From Crocinitomicaceae bacterium (GTDB taxonomy: Bacteria > Bacteroidota > Bacteroidia > Flavobacteriales_D > Crocinitomicaceae): 64,000 bases of DNA. Each line of letters opens with the position of its first letter. Positions within the stretch are counted from its first letter, which is position 1. The notes beneath the pieces were generated by a model. That model had not been told where the DNA came from, did no database searches, and saw only the letters and a program-made list of their open reading frames with translations. Made by a program: the position numbers and the translations under genes. The stretch spans positions 62,001-126,000 of the forward strand of contig JAHEMR010000002.1 of the NCBI GenBank assembly GCA_024643545.1, written 5' to 3'. This document shows, in pieces, positions 29,213 to 38,180 of the stretch.

Positions 29213-30358
29213 ATGAAAAAGATCATTACACCATTATTCTTAGCAGGTCTTCTATTCCAAGGATGTGCTCAATCAAACGAAACGGCGAAGCAAGCAAAAC
29301 GAATTCAGCCAAGTACTACCTTTAATTTTGAGTTAACAGATTTTTTAAATGAAAATTCCAATTTGGACAAGGAGGTTGAGCGTATTTTCAAGGAGCTTGA
29401 CGATACTGCAATTGTAGCACAGCTTATTATGCCTGCCGTCGGAAGACTTGGACAAACTAAAGCTACCATTGATCAACACGTAAAAGAACGGATTATAGGA
29501 GGTGTGCTTATGTTGAACGGAACCAAAGAGGAATTTAAAAATTGGATTAAGGATTTTGAATCGTGCAATACAAAAAATGCGAGTTTACCTTTCTTGTATA
29601 GTGCCGACGCTGAACCAAGTTTAGTCAATCGAAAAATCATCGGATCAACCGTTGTAAAAAAAGCAAATGAATTATTGAACATTAGTGAGGTAATTGCTTG
29701 TGCAAAAACCATCTCTACAGATTTAAATGCGATCGGAATTAATTACAATTTCTCTCCAGTTGTCGATATGTCTCCAAATACAACCGTCGGATTCAGAAGT
29801 TTCGGTGCTGTTCCAGCGAATATCATTCCTTGGTCGAACGCATTCATTCAAGAAACACAGAAAAATAATATCATAGCTACGGCCAAACATTTCCCAGGAC
29901 ATGGACTTGTAACCGGAGACACACATAAAGCTTTGCAAGTGATTGATGGAGAGATGAAAGAAATCGGGAACTATCCTACATTAATTGCTGACGGTGTTCT
30001 TTCCATAATGGTCGCTCACATTGCAGTTCAAAACAATGCGAAATATAATACTGATGGATTACCATCAACATGTTCCGAGAAAATTGTCACTCAATTATTG
30101 AAAGACAGTTTAGGATTTAAAGGGCTTATTGTTACGGACGCGATGAACATGGGTGGAGTTGTAAATGTTCCCCAGGCAGCTTATAAAGCGATAAATGCGG
30201 GGTGTGACATTCTATTGATGCCAGTAGATGCAAAACTAGCGCATCAAGAACTTCTAAATGCTTACAGAAACAACAAAGATTTTAAAAACAAAGTTGATTT
30301 AGCAGCCAAAAAGGTCATTCGAATGAAATTGGCTTTGGGATTATTAAAAGTGAATTAA
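29213..30358 (+). CDS. GH3 beta-N-acetylhexosaminidase-like lipoprotein (NagZ type)
   Basis: The 381-residue protein has only the GH3 N-terminal TIM barrel, as in NagZ. The signal AKHFPGHG...DTHKAL (about 223-237) includes the Asp/His acid-base dyad used by NagZ-type enzymes, and VTDAMNMGG (about 308-316) holds the nucleophile Asp. The lipidated Cys18 (FQGC) puts it in the periplasm or outer membrane, unlike the cytosolic NagZ of proteobacteria. It probably trims N-acetylglucosamine from cell-wall fragments. Its stop interlocks with the rimM stop (TTAA). Confidence 0.88.
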   Translation: MKKIITPLFLAGLLFQGCAQSNETAKQAKRIQPSTTFNFELTDFLNENSNLDKEVERIFKELDDTAIVAQLIMPAVGRLGQTKATIDQHVKERIIGGVLMLNGTKEEFKNWIKDFESCNTKNASLPFLYSADAEPSLVNRKIIGSTVVKKANELLNISEVIACAKTISTDLNAIGINYNFSPVVDMSPNTTVGFRSFGAVPANIIPWSNAFIQETQKNNIIATAKHFPGHGLVTGDTHKALQVIDGEMKEIGNYPTLIADGVLSIMVAHIAVQNNAKYNTDGLPSTCSEKIVTQLLKDSLGFKGLIVTDAMNMGGVVNVPQAAYKAINAGCDILLMPVDAKLAHQELLNAYRNNKDFKNKVDLAAKKVIRMKLALGLLKVN

Positions 30359-30882
30359 CCTAGGTATAGATCAATCAATCCTTCAGGAGCTTTTACATAA
30401 AGCTCCTTTTTTTTGCGCTGAACTTTTTGAACAAGTCCGTCAAAAATCGGAAGCAATACCTCTACTCCATTTTTATCTAACTGCAACAGTGGATTTGCTG
30501 CCATATCGATCACGTTCTCTACGACTCCAACATCACCATGAACTTCATCAATTACGGTGTAACCAATAATCTCATGGTCATAAAACGAAGTCTGATCTAA
30601 TTCCTGTAAAAATGACTCTGGAAGGTAAACAGGTTTTTTTAAAATGCGTTGGGCATCTTTTTCGCTATTGACACCTTGGAATTTCACGGCAACGAAACCT
30701 TTGGTTTTAATTTTAATGTTCTCCACGAAGAAAGGCACGAGTCCTCCATCGATTTCTACGAACACAGCATCAAGCGTGGCGTATTCTGCCGGATTAGAAA
30801 CGTCTAAAAACAACGAAACTTCACCTTTAAATCCGTGAAGTTTCGCTATTATTCCTAAATAAAAACAATCTTTTTTTTGCAT
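30355..30882 (-). CDS. rimM: 16S rRNA processing protein RimM
   Basis: The 175-residue ribosome maturation factor helps assemble the 30S head and binds S19. An N-terminal RimM domain (LGIIAKLHGFKGEV) and a C-terminal PRC barrel (DHEIIGYTVIDE) are both present and of normal length. It follows rpsP by 5 bases, the usual pair. The neighbouring trmD-rplS genes found with them in many bacteria are absent here; an opposing gene follows instead. Confidence 0.95.
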   Translation of the reverse strand: MQKKDCFYLGIIAKLHGFKGEVSLFLDVSNPAEYATLDAVFVEIDGGLVPFFVENIKIKTKGFVAVKFQGVNSEKDAQRILKKPVYLPESFLQELDQTSFYDHEIIGYTVIDEVHGDVGVVENVIDMAANPLLQLDKNGVEVLLPIFDGLVQKVQRKKKELYVKAPEGLIDLYLG

Positions 30883-30887
30883 AAAGC

Positions 30888-31559
30888 TTATTCAGCTGAA
30901 GCTTCTTCTGATGCTTCAGGTGCTGCTTCTTCTGCTACTGGTGCTTCTTCAGCAATTGGAGCCTCTTCAGCAACTGGAGCCTCTTCAGCAACTGGTGCTT
31001 CTTCAACAACTGGTGCTTCTTCAGCAACTGGAGCCTCTTCAGCAACAACTTCTTCTGTCGCTACTTCAGCAACAACTTCTTCTTCAACTTCTTCTACAAC
31101 TGGAGCGTTTTTCGCTGCAAGTAAAGCTGCTTTCGCTGCGTTTGTTGCTTCTTCCGCTTGTTGACGAGCAATTTTCTCTTTCGCTGCATTTTTCACCAAT
31201 CCATCAACTTTGCTCTGAACTTTTGAATCTTTTTCAGCTAACCATTTTGCAAATTTCTCTTCTACTTGCTCAGCAGTTAATGCGCCTTTTTTAACTCCAT
31301 TTAAAAGGTGGTTTTTGTACAAAACACCTTTGTAAGATAAAATTGCACGAGCAGTATCCGACATTTCAGCTCCTGTTTGAACCCAATTCAAAGTTGCCTC
31401 GAAATTGATATCAATTACCGCTGGATTTGCAGTTGGATTATACGTTCCTAATTTTTCGATGAATTTACCATCTCTTTTTGCACGACTATCTGCAGCAACC
31501 AAATGAAAAAATGGTTTGCCTTTCTTACCGTGTCTCTGTAATCTGATTCTTGTTGCCAT
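30888..31559 (-). CDS. rpsP: 30S ribosomal protein S16 with long acidic C-terminal tail
   Basis: Residues 1 to about 80 are a standard S16 (MATRIRLQRHGKKGKPFF start, YNP near 50, AILSYKG). The protein is 223 residues rather than about 80-90. A helical charged extension (about 95-150) is followed by about 75 residues made almost only of Ala, Glu, Val and Pro, built from six-residue PVAEEA-type units. Extended S16 is known in Bacteroidota, but this tail is notably repetitive and acidic. It is cotranscribed with rimM. Confidence 0.95.
   Translation of the reverse strand: MATRIRLQRHGKKGKPFFHLVAADSRAKRDGKFIEKLGTYNPTANPAVIDINFEATLNWVQTGAEMSDTARAILSYKGVLYKNHLLNGVKKGALTAEQVEEKFAKWLAEKDSKVQSKVDGLVKNAAKEKIARQQAEEATNAAKAALLAAKNAPVVEEVEEEVVAEVATEEVVAEEAPVAEEAPVVEEAPVAEEAPVAEEAPIAEEAPVAEEAAPEASEEASAE
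30925..31050. repeat. Seven tandem 18-bp repeats inside rpsP
   Basis: Seven consecutive 18-base units (plus-strand consensus GCTTCTTCAGCAACTGGT) differ at only a few positions; the last unit ends in ACAACT. Each encodes six residues of the S16 tail (PVAEEA and variants PVVEEA, PIAEEA). The array is in frame and likely to vary in copy number between strains. Confidence 0.93.
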
Positions 31560-31613
31560 AATGTTTTACAATTTGAGGTACGAAACCTACGTTTATAAAT
31601 GAATTTGAAGGTG

Positions 31614-31621
31614 CAAAGATA
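31614..31621 (-). promoter_or_regulatory. Probable -7 element of rpsP-rimM
   Basis: On the minus strand this reads TATCTTTG, a match to TAnnTTTG, 54 bases before the rpsP ATG, which leaves a leader of roughly 50 bases. No clear -33 TTG is seen at normal spacing. Confidence 0.45.
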
Positions 31622-31660
31622 CAAAGGTTTTTTTGAATTCCTACATATCATATAAAGATT

Positions 31661-33052
31661 CTACTTCCCTTTGGCTTTTACGACAATAATTAGTGTATAG
31701 AACATGATTTTTATGTCCAGAGCCAAGCTTCTATTTTTGAGGTAAATCAAGTCAAATTTCATGCGTTGCAACATTTGATCGACATTCTCAGCGTACCCAT
31801 ATTTGACTTGTCCCCAAGAGGTAATTCCGGGACGAACTTTTGTTAAGTGAATGTATTGCGGTTCTACTTGTACAATTTGATCGATGTAAAACTGGCGTTC
31901 TGGTCTAGGACCAACAAGGGACATTTGTCCGAGAAGTACATTTACAAATTGTGGAAATTCATCCAATCTCGTTTTTCGCATAAAGCGACCAATAGGTGTA
32001 ATTCTAGGGTCTCCCTCTGAAGACAACTGTGGACCTTGTTTTTCGGAGTCCACATACATGGTTCGAAATTTAATGATTCGAAATACTTTCCCGTTAATCC
32101 CAACTCTATCTTGCAAGAAAAATATTGGTCCTGGAGAAGACAGCTTGACAGCCAATGCGGAAAAAATATAGAATGGAATCAAACAAATAACAGCTATAAG
32201 CGAAAAAAGAATATCCATTAATCGTTTAACCGCTTGTTGCCAAAAAGGCATCGCATCCGGAATGATTTCAATCAATAATGCACCATAGATGTTTGTCATT
32301 TCCACCGACCCGGATAGAATCGCGTACATATCTGGAAGTAACTTAATGCGTATCCGCCCATTATCGACCCTGGAAATGATATCTTTCAATCGATTGTGAT
32401 CCGAACTTTCCACGGCTAAAATGACTTCCTCTACATCGTATTCACTCAACACTTCTTCAAGGTTTGTAGCATGACCGAGGTACGGAATAACACCATTAAG
32501 CAGCGTATCTTTTCCATTCACATTTACATATCCAATAAAAGAATTGGTGTTTTGCTGTTGCTGAATAAGTTCATTGTAAATTTCCACTGCCTTTTCATTA
32601 CCTCCAATAATTATGGTTTTAAATCCATGTCCGTTACTCCGAATGAAACGAATGAGTAAGGTGTTGAAAATCAACCTTGGAATTACCGCAATAAAAAAAT
32701 GCAATCCAAACAAAAAGAAAATAGATCGATAGAAATTCTGGTATGACTTCACATCATCATCGATCAATAGTGTAAAGAAAAGAATAATTGTTCCAAAAAA
32801 AGAGGCAACCAAAGTCAAGTTGACCATTTGCAATCGGAATATTCTACGGATGTCTTGGTACGTTCCTTGGATAAAATAAAAAAAGATCCAAAACAACGGG
32901 ACAAATGTAAGTCCTAAATAAAATTTCAAATCCGCATTAAATGCTTGACCTTCAATTTGAGTTTTACGTAAATAGAAAAATACACCCCATGCTGCCGCTG
33001 CGAACACGTAATCGATAAACACCAACAAAGAAGCCCAAAAACGATCTTTCAT
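31661..33052 (-). CDS. Polyprenyl-phosphate sugar-1-phosphate transferase for exopolysaccharide (WcaJ/WbaP-like)
   Basis: About 463 residues. Four N-terminal membrane helices are followed by a CoA-binding-like Rossmann segment (TIIIGGNEKAVEIYNEL), another helix (DILFSLIAVICLIPFY) and the bacterial sugar transferase domain (KFRTM, LDEFPQF.NVL.GQMSLVGPRP). It would load the first sugar phosphate on undecaprenyl phosphate. The ORF is open to 33082, overlapping the upstream gene; the ATG at 33050-33052 (MKDRFW) gives a 1-base gap and a better N-terminus, so I use it. Confidence 0.92.
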   Translation of the reverse strand: MKDRFWASLLVFIDYVFAAAAWGVFFYLRKTQIEGQAFNADLKFYLGLTFVPLFWIFFYFIQGTYQDIRRIFRLQMVNLTLVASFFGTIILFFTLLIDDDVKSYQNFYRSIFFLFGLHFFIAVIPRLIFNTLLIRFIRSNGHGFKTIIIGGNEKAVEIYNELIQQQQNTNSFIGYVNVNGKDTLLNGVIPYLGHATNLEEVLSEYDVEEVILAVESSDHNRLKDIISRVDNGRIRIKLLPDMYAILSGSVEMTNIYGALLIEIIPDAMPFWQQAVKRLMDILFSLIAVICLIPFYIFSALAVKLSSPGPIFFLQDRVGINGKVFRIIKFRTMYVDSEKQGPQLSSEGDPRITPIGRFMRKTRLDEFPQFVNVLLGQMSLVGPRPERQFYIDQIVQVEPQYIHLTKVRPGITSWGQVKYGYAENVDQMLQRMKFDLIYLKNRSLALDIKIMFYTLIIVVKAKGK

Positions 33053-33053
33053 G

Positions 33054-33917
33054 TTACTTATAAACGATTTTAATGTTATCAATGCAGATAAACGTTTCCG
33101 TTTGTAAGGAATCTAAATTTGCTTTGAAGGTTTGAATAAAATTTGATCCATTCGCTGAATTACCGATTAATTCAGTCAATTCAATGTACATTTTTTTCCA
33201 TTTAACAGAACTAAAAGGCTGATGGTTAAATCCTGTATTATCCTGGTAAACATTCCCATTGGTTCCAATCGCCAAGAATCCTTGAACGAACGAATTGGTA
33301 TTGTAATAATCAACTTCCAGGAAACATGCTTTATTTTTCGGAATGGCTAATTGATCAATTGTATTCGCTACCCAAATCGAATCGGTGGTATTTAAAATTA
33401 CCTTTCCATAATTAAATCCATTGAAGGGTGTTAGATTTTCACTGGTAGTAAACAAACTTGCTAAACTTGTATTTGGATCATCCTGAATTTTAATGGATGC
33501 ATCTTCGAAGTCTTCAATCCAAAAATGTAAATTGTTGACATAACTTGTAATTGGATTTACGGTCAACGTTTGATCTTTGATCAACTGTGAATTTATTTCG
33601 TAAACGTTCATGAATGGATAAATCTTTTTATCCGTCGCTATTCCATTGTTCCTAACAGCAGGGAAAATCTTAATGTTTACATTGCCTTCCTTTAAAATGG
33701 GAATTTTGAAAGGTGTTTGAAAACAGCCAACCATTTGATCGTCAATATACAACCAAACATCACGAAAATCTTCCGTCAATTGTCCTTCGGCGCCCGAAAG
33801 AGAAGGATTGGAAACCAAAACGAAAGGGTTAACTTCTATCCATGAAGGATTGGGATTATTCTTAATACATGCGGATAGCACACCTACTAAAACAAAGTAC
33901 AATAAAACTCTCATCAT
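33054..33917 (-). CDS. Hypothetical lipoprotein
   Basis: The 287-residue protein has a lipoprotein signal (Cys17 in VLSAC). The mature part is beta-rich; it starts with a PEGA-like stalk region (FRDVWLYIDDQMVGCF, then IPILKEGNVNIKIFPAVRNNG) and continues with a jelly-roll-like C-terminal half (FLEVDYYN, then KKMYIELT). I recognise it as a widespread Bacteroidota hypothetical but know no function. It directly precedes the sugar transferase gene and follows the oxidoreductase gene by 33 bases. Confidence 0.7.
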   Translation of the reverse strand: MMRVLLYFVLVGVLSACIKNNPNPSWIEVNPFVLVSNPSLSGAEGQLTEDFRDVWLYIDDQMVGCFQTPFKIPILKEGNVNIKIFPAVRNNGIATDKKIYPFMNVYEINSQLIKDQTLTVNPITSYVNNLHFWIEDFEDASIKIQDDPNTSLASLFTTSENLTPFNGFNYGKVILNTTDSIWVANTIDQLAIPKNKACFLEVDYYNTNSFVQGFLAIGTNGNVYQDNTGFNHQPFSSVKWKKMYIELTELIGNSANGSNFIQTFKANLDSLQTETFICIDNIKIVYK

Positions 33918-33950
33918 TTCGTTAACGTATTTTTTTCGGTTTTATTTTAT

Positions 33951-34877
33951 TCAATAACTTGAGTCCTGAATTTGATCAGAAATTAATTCGGCAATTTGCA
34001 AGGCGCGATGGGCATCCTCAAGACTTACCGTAGGTTTTTTACCCTCTTGAATGGACAGTGCAAATGAACTTAGTTCACGTTTTATCGCATTTAGATCATC
34101 AACAGGAATGGCATCTGATTTCATTTGAATATTTTGCGGCGAAATTTGGACAATAGTTGCTTCTTTATTTAAATAATCAATACTAACTTGTCTATCCGCC
34201 ATTAAAAAAGACGTCTTTCTTTCTCGTGCATCCGAAACTCTTGAAGCGGTAATATTTGCCATGCAACCATTCTCAAATTCCAATCGAACCGAGGCAAAAT
34301 CAATCGAATCACTTAGCACTTTCATTCCAAAGGAAGCCATTTTTTTCACATTTGAATTTATTACTTTCAAAGCGATATCGATGTCATGTATCATTAAATC
34401 ATAGACAACAGAAACATCCGTTCCTCTTTTTTGAAAAGGCGCCATACGACGAGACTCTATAAATAAAGGTTGCTCAATAAATGGTGTGGCAGCCAACAAA
34501 GCAGGATTAAATCGTTCCACATGTCCTACCTGAACCACCACTGCTGCTTCTTGTGCGTAACGCAATAATTTTTTAGACTCCTCAGAGGTCAGGCAAACCG
34601 GCTTCTCTATGAAAACATGTTTGCCGTTTTTGAGTGCTTGAACGGCAATGGAAAAATGGGAGTTTGTTGGACTCGCAATCAGCAATGCATCAACAGACTG
34701 AATTAAGTCTTCTAAATGAGGAAAAAAGTTTAACTTAAATTCTTCCTCTACCTCTTTAACCTTAGAAATATCCGTATCGAAAAAACCACGAAGGTCAAAA
34801 TCCATGGACATTTCGAGCAAATTCTTCACATGTATTTTTCCAAGGTGACCAGTACCAACAACGCCTATTTTCAACAT
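33951..34877 (-). CDS. Gfo/Idh/MocA family oxidoreductase
   Basis: The 308-residue NAD(P)-dependent sugar dehydrogenase has an N-terminal Rossmann motif GVVGTGHLGKIH, the family EKPVCLT motif (nicotinamide/catalytic Lys) and the HDIDIALKV segment with the active-site Asp/His region. Relatives oxidise nucleotide sugars or inositol. Placement before a lipoprotein and the sugar-phosphate transferase suggests a role in making a surface-polysaccharide sugar, but this is inference. Confidence 0.9.
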   Translation of the reverse strand: MLKIGVVGTGHLGKIHVKNLLEMSMDFDLRGFFDTDISKVKEVEEEFKLNFFPHLEDLIQSVDALLIASPTNSHFSIAVQALKNGKHVFIEKPVCLTSEESKKLLRYAQEAAVVVQVGHVERFNPALLAATPFIEQPLFIESRRMAPFQKRGTDVSVVYDLMIHDIDIALKVINSNVKKMASFGMKVLSDSIDFASVRLEFENGCMANITASRVSDARERKTSFLMADRQVSIDYLNKEATIVQISPQNIQMKSDAIPVDDLNAIKRELSSFALSIQEGKKPTVSLEDAHRALQIAELISDQIQDSSY

Positions 34878-34895
34878 AACGGAAACAAAAGGATT

Positions 34896-34930
34896 AAAAA
34901 AAAGCCATTAATCGTAGGACTAATGGCTTT
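34896..34930 (-). terminator. Intrinsic terminator after rplT
   Basis: On the minus strand, arms AAAGCCATTA and TAATGGCTTT close a 10-base loop and are followed by a T-run of eight. It ends the thrS-infC-rpmI-rplT operon 20 bases after the rplT stop codon. Confidence 0.88.
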
Positions 34931-34950
34931 AAGCTGATATAAATTTAATT

Positions 34951-35298
34951 TTATTTTTTTACAGAATCAACAACAGCTTTGAAAGCCTCAGGGTGGTTCA
35001 TCGCTAAATCCGCAAGTACTTTACGATTTAATTCGATTCCACTTTTGTGAACTGCTCCCATAAATTGAGAATAACTCATACCGTGAAGGCGTGCACCTGC
35101 ATTGATACGTGTAATCCATAATGAACGGAAATTTCTTTTCTTTTGTTTACGACCTGAATATGCATAAAGCATACCTTTTTCGATAGCATTTTTAGCTACG
35201 GTCCAAACATTTTTTCTTCTTCCAAAGTAACCTTTGGCTAGTTTCATCAAGTTTTTTCTTCTTGCTCTTGATGCAACGTGATTTACTGATCTTGGCAT
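34951..35298 (-). CDS. rplT: 50S ribosomal protein L20
   Basis: The 115-residue rRNA-binding assembly protein has the typical basic N-terminal helix ([19 protein letters not shown]) and globular C-terminus ([19 protein letters not shown]). It is the last gene of the thrS-infC-rpmI-rplT operon. The 88 bases between rpmI and rplT can form a stem and might serve L20 autocontrol. Confidence 0.98.
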   Translation of the reverse strand: MPRSVNHVASRARRKNLMKLAKGYFGRRKNVWTVAKNAIEKGMLYAYSGRKQKKRNFRSLWITRINAGARLHGMSYSQFMGAVHKSGIELNRKVLADLAMNHPEAFKAVVDSVKK

Positions 35299-35386
35299 AA
35301 TTTTACGTTTTTTGATAAAGAGTGCTTCAACATTGAAGGCTTAGTTACTCGTTACCGGGTTAAACAATTTACAAACCAACTAAGGA

Positions 35387-35584
35387 CTATTTCATACATA
35401 ATTGCAACTTCACATTTGAAAGATCGGCACTATGTACCAAACCTGCATGTGTTAAGTTACGCTTACGTTTCGTAGCCTTCTTAGTTAAAATGTGGCTTTT
35501 AAAAGCGTGTTTACGCTTGATTTTTCCACTTCCAGTGATGGTGAATCTCTTCTTTGCACTGGATTTTGTTTTCATTTTAGGCAT
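35387..35584 (-). CDS. rpmI: 50S ribosomal protein L35
   Basis: The 65-residue basic protein ([14 protein letters not shown] start, [14 protein letters not shown] core) has normal length and sits between infC and rplT, the conserved order. Confidence 0.97.
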   Translation of the reverse strand: MPKMKTKSSAKKRFTITGSGKIKRKHAFKSHILTKKATKRKRNLTHAGLVHSADLSNVKLQLCMK

Positions 35585-35624
35585 TACTACTTTTTTTAAA
35601 AGTTAAACATCTATATCAGCTTCA

Positions 35625-36170
35625 TTATTTCTTTTTCGAGTTGATCATTAAGATCATCTTTTTTCCTTCCAATTTTGGCAGCTGTTCAATAACACCAAAA
35701 TCAGCTAATTCTTGTGCAAACTTCAATAAAAGAATTTCACCGCGGTCTTTAAAAACGATGGTTCTTCCTCTAAAGAAAACATAGGCTTTCACTTTACTTC
35801 CCTCCTCCAAAAACTTTTTAGCGTGAGCTAATTTGAATTGGAAATCGTGATCATCTGTATTCGGTCCAAAACGAATCTCTTTTACGACGATTTTGCTTTG
35901 TTTTGCTTTTAATTCTTTTTGTTTACGCTTCTGGTTGTAAAGGAACTTTTTATAGTCCATTATCTTACAAACAGGCGGCTTTGCATTCGGAGAAATCTCC
36001 ACCAAATCCATTTCTTGTTCTTCCGCCAGAGCAATACCTCTAGAAACGGACATTACTTGAGGCTCTTCACCTTCAATCACTAAACGAATTTCAGCAGCGA
36101 CAATTTTGTCATTGATTCTGTGTTGCGCTTCAACTTCTCTTTTTACAAACGGTCTCGAATTTCTTCTCAT
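35625..36170 (-). CDS. infC: Translation initiation factor IF-3
   Basis: The 181-residue protein has the N-terminal domain ([13 protein letters not shown]), the lysine-rich linker and the C-terminal domain ([14 protein letters not shown], then KAYVFFRGR). It prevents early subunit joining and checks the initiator codon. It starts at a normal ATG here, 16 bases after the thrS stop codon, rather than at the AUU known from enterobacteria. Confidence 0.98.
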   Translation of the reverse strand: MRRNSRPFVKREVEAQHRINDKIVAAEIRLVIEGEEPQVMSVSRGIALAEEQEMDLVEISPNAKPPVCKIMDYKKFLYNQKRKQKELKAKQSKIVVKEIRFGPNTDDHDFQFKLAHAKKFLEEGSKVKAYVFFRGRTIVFKDRGEILLLKFAQELADFGVIEQLPKLEGKKMILMINSKKK

Positions 36171-36186
36171 TCAATAATTTAAATAC

Positions 36187-38121
36187 TTATGACAATTCCG
36201 TGGCGATTGCTTCTTGCACCATTGCAACAAACGCCTCTTGGGTAACTGATCCGTGATCTCCGTGTCCTCTTTGTCTTACTGATACTTGGTTTGACTCAAA
36301 CTCTTTCTCTCCAACAATTAACATAAATGGCACTTTAGCCAATTCAGCATCACGTATTTTCTTACCAATTTTTTCATTTCGGTCGTCAACAAGTCCGCGA
36401 ATATCGTAATTATTTAGGAATTCTAAAACTTTTTCTGCGTACTCGTTGTATTTATCTGAAATTGGGAGGACAATAAATTGCTCCGTTGACAACCAAAGTG
36501 GGAAGTCTCCGGCACAGTGTTCCAACAATACAGCAACGAATCTTTCCATTGATCCAAAAGGCGCTCGGTGAATCATTACGGGACGATGTTTTTGATTATC
36601 GGCTCCAACATACTCCAAGTCAAAGCGTTCAGGTAAATTGTAATCCACTTGAATGGTACCTAATTGCCATTCTCTACCAAGTGCATCTTGCACCATGAAA
36701 TCTAATTTCGGTCCGTAAAATGCTGCTTCACCATATTCAACGACAGTTGGCAATTCTTTTTCGGCCGCTGCTTCAATAATTGCTTGTTCTGCTTTCACCC
36801 AATTTTCCTCTGAACCGATGTACTTTTCACGGTTCACTTTGTCTCTCAAAGAAATTTGTGCTTTAAAATTATGGAAGTTTAATGTTTTCAGTACGTAAAG
36901 TACGATGTCAATCACATTTTTAAACTCATCCTTCACTTGTTCCTGCGTACAGAAAATGTGAGCATCATCCTGCGTGAACCCACGAACTCTTGTCAGACCG
37001 TGTAATTCTCCTGATTGCTCATAGCGATACACCGTTCCAAACTCCGCAAATCGTGCAGGTAAATCTTTGTATGAACGTGGTTTCGCTCTAAAAATCTCAC
37101 AGTGATGCGGGCAATTCATTGGTTTTAAATAGAACTCTTCATTTGGATCTGGAGTACGAATTGGCTGAAAAGAATCCGCTCCATATTTCTCGTAATGACC
37201 TGATGTCACATACAATTCTTTGTTTCCAATATGTGGCGTAATCACCTGTTGGTATCCAGCTTTCCTTTGTGCTTTTTTCAAAAAATTCTCCAAACGTTCG
37301 CGCAAAGCAGCTCCTTTTGGCAACCACATTGGCAACCCTTGTCCAACTTTTTGAGAAAAAGTAAACAATTCCAACTCTTTCCCTAATTTTCTATGATCTC
37401 GGCGTTTCGCCTCTTCCAACTTCTCTAAATGCTCTGTTAATTCAGATTGCTTTGGAAAGGTAACACCATAAATGCGTGTCAATTGTTTGTTCTTCTCATC
37501 ACCTCTCCAGTATGCTCCAGCAATCGCTGTTAATTTTACTGCTTTGATGAATCCAGTATCTGGAATGTGTGGGCCACGACATAAGTCCGTGAAATTTCCT
37601 TGCGTGTAAAACGTAATGGTTCCATCTTCCAATTCAGATAACAATTCCAACTTGTATGGATCTTGCTTTTCCGTGAAATATGCAATCGCATCAGCTTTAG
37701 AAATTTCTTGTCGAATGAATGGATTTTTCGCTTTCGCTAATTCCTTCATTTTTTGCTCAATTTTCTCTAAATCCTTTTCGGAAATGGTATGATCCATGAA
37801 GTCTACATCGTAATAGAATCCATTGTTAACGGGAGGACCGATTGCTAGTTTAACGCCAGGGAAATGAAATTCCAACGCTTCAGCCATTAAATGGGCAGAT
37901 GAATGCCACATGGTAGATTTACCATCGGTATCGTTCCATGTCAATAATTGTAATTCACAATTTTCATTGATCGGAAGGACTGCATCCTTCACTTGTCCAT
38001 TGACACGTGCTGCTAATACATTACGCGCCAATCCTTCGGAAATAGACATTGCGATTTGCAATGCAGAAGTTCCCTTCTCATATTCCCTGATTGTTCCATC
38101 TGGAAAAGTAACCTGAATCAT
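36187..38121 (-). CDS. thrS: Threonyl-tRNA synthetase
   Basis: The 644-residue class II synthetase has the full architecture: TGS domain (1-60), editing domain with WHSSAHL and CRGPHI, catalytic core with the zinc-binding Cys in PMNCPHH and motif 2 ([13 protein letters not shown]), and an anticodon-binding domain (from about 540). Length is standard. It leads the operon with infC, rpmI and rplT and has its own promoter. Confidence 0.98.
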   Translation of the reverse strand: MIQVTFPDGTIREYEKGTSALQIAMSISEGLARNVLAARVNGQVKDAVLPINENCELQLLTWNDTDGKSTMWHSSAHLMAEALEFHFPGVKLAIGPPVNNGFYYDVDFMDHTISEKDLEKIEQKMKELAKAKNPFIRQEISKADAIAYFTEKQDPYKLELLSELEDGTITFYTQGNFTDLCRGPHIPDTGFIKAVKLTAIAGAYWRGDEKNKQLTRIYGVTFPKQSELTEHLEKLEEAKRRDHRKLGKELELFTFSQKVGQGLPMWLPKGAALRERLENFLKKAQRKAGYQQVITPHIGNKELYVTSGHYEKYGADSFQPIRTPDPNEEFYLKPMNCPHHCEIFRAKPRSYKDLPARFAEFGTVYRYEQSGELHGLTRVRGFTQDDAHIFCTQEQVKDEFKNVIDIVLYVLKTLNFHNFKAQISLRDKVNREKYIGSEENWVKAEQAIIEAAAEKELPTVVEYGEAAFYGPKLDFMVQDALGREWQLGTIQVDYNLPERFDLEYVGADNQKHRPVMIHRAPFGSMERFVAVLLEHCAGDFPLWLSTEQFIVLPISDKYNEYAEKVLEFLNNYDIRGLVDDRNEKIGKKIRDAELAKVPFMLIVGEKEFESNQVSVRQRGHGDHGSVTQEAFVAMVQEAIATELS

Positions 38122-38145
38122 CTGTTCTTATCGTATTTTGAAGTG

Positions 38146-38173
38146 CAAAGATAATAATATCCACGGGAATCAA
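38146..38173 (-). promoter_or_regulatory. Promoter of thrS-infC-rpmI-rplT
   Basis: On the minus strand a TTG (38171-38173) is followed after 17 bases by TATCTTTG (38146-38153), matching the Bacteroidota/Flavobacterium -33 TTG and -7 TAnnTTTG pattern. The -7 box ends 24 bases before the thrS ATG. Confidence 0.6.
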
Positions 38174-38180
38174 GAAGGAA

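Noticed and set aside
30925-31050. Regular repeats that might suggest a CRISPR array
   Set aside because: The 18-base units are directly adjacent without spacers, in frame within rpsP.
30911-31294. A 127-residue Leu/Gln-rich ORF on the plus strand
   Set aside because: It is the antisense reading of the S16 repeat array; its composition simply mirrors the 18-base units.
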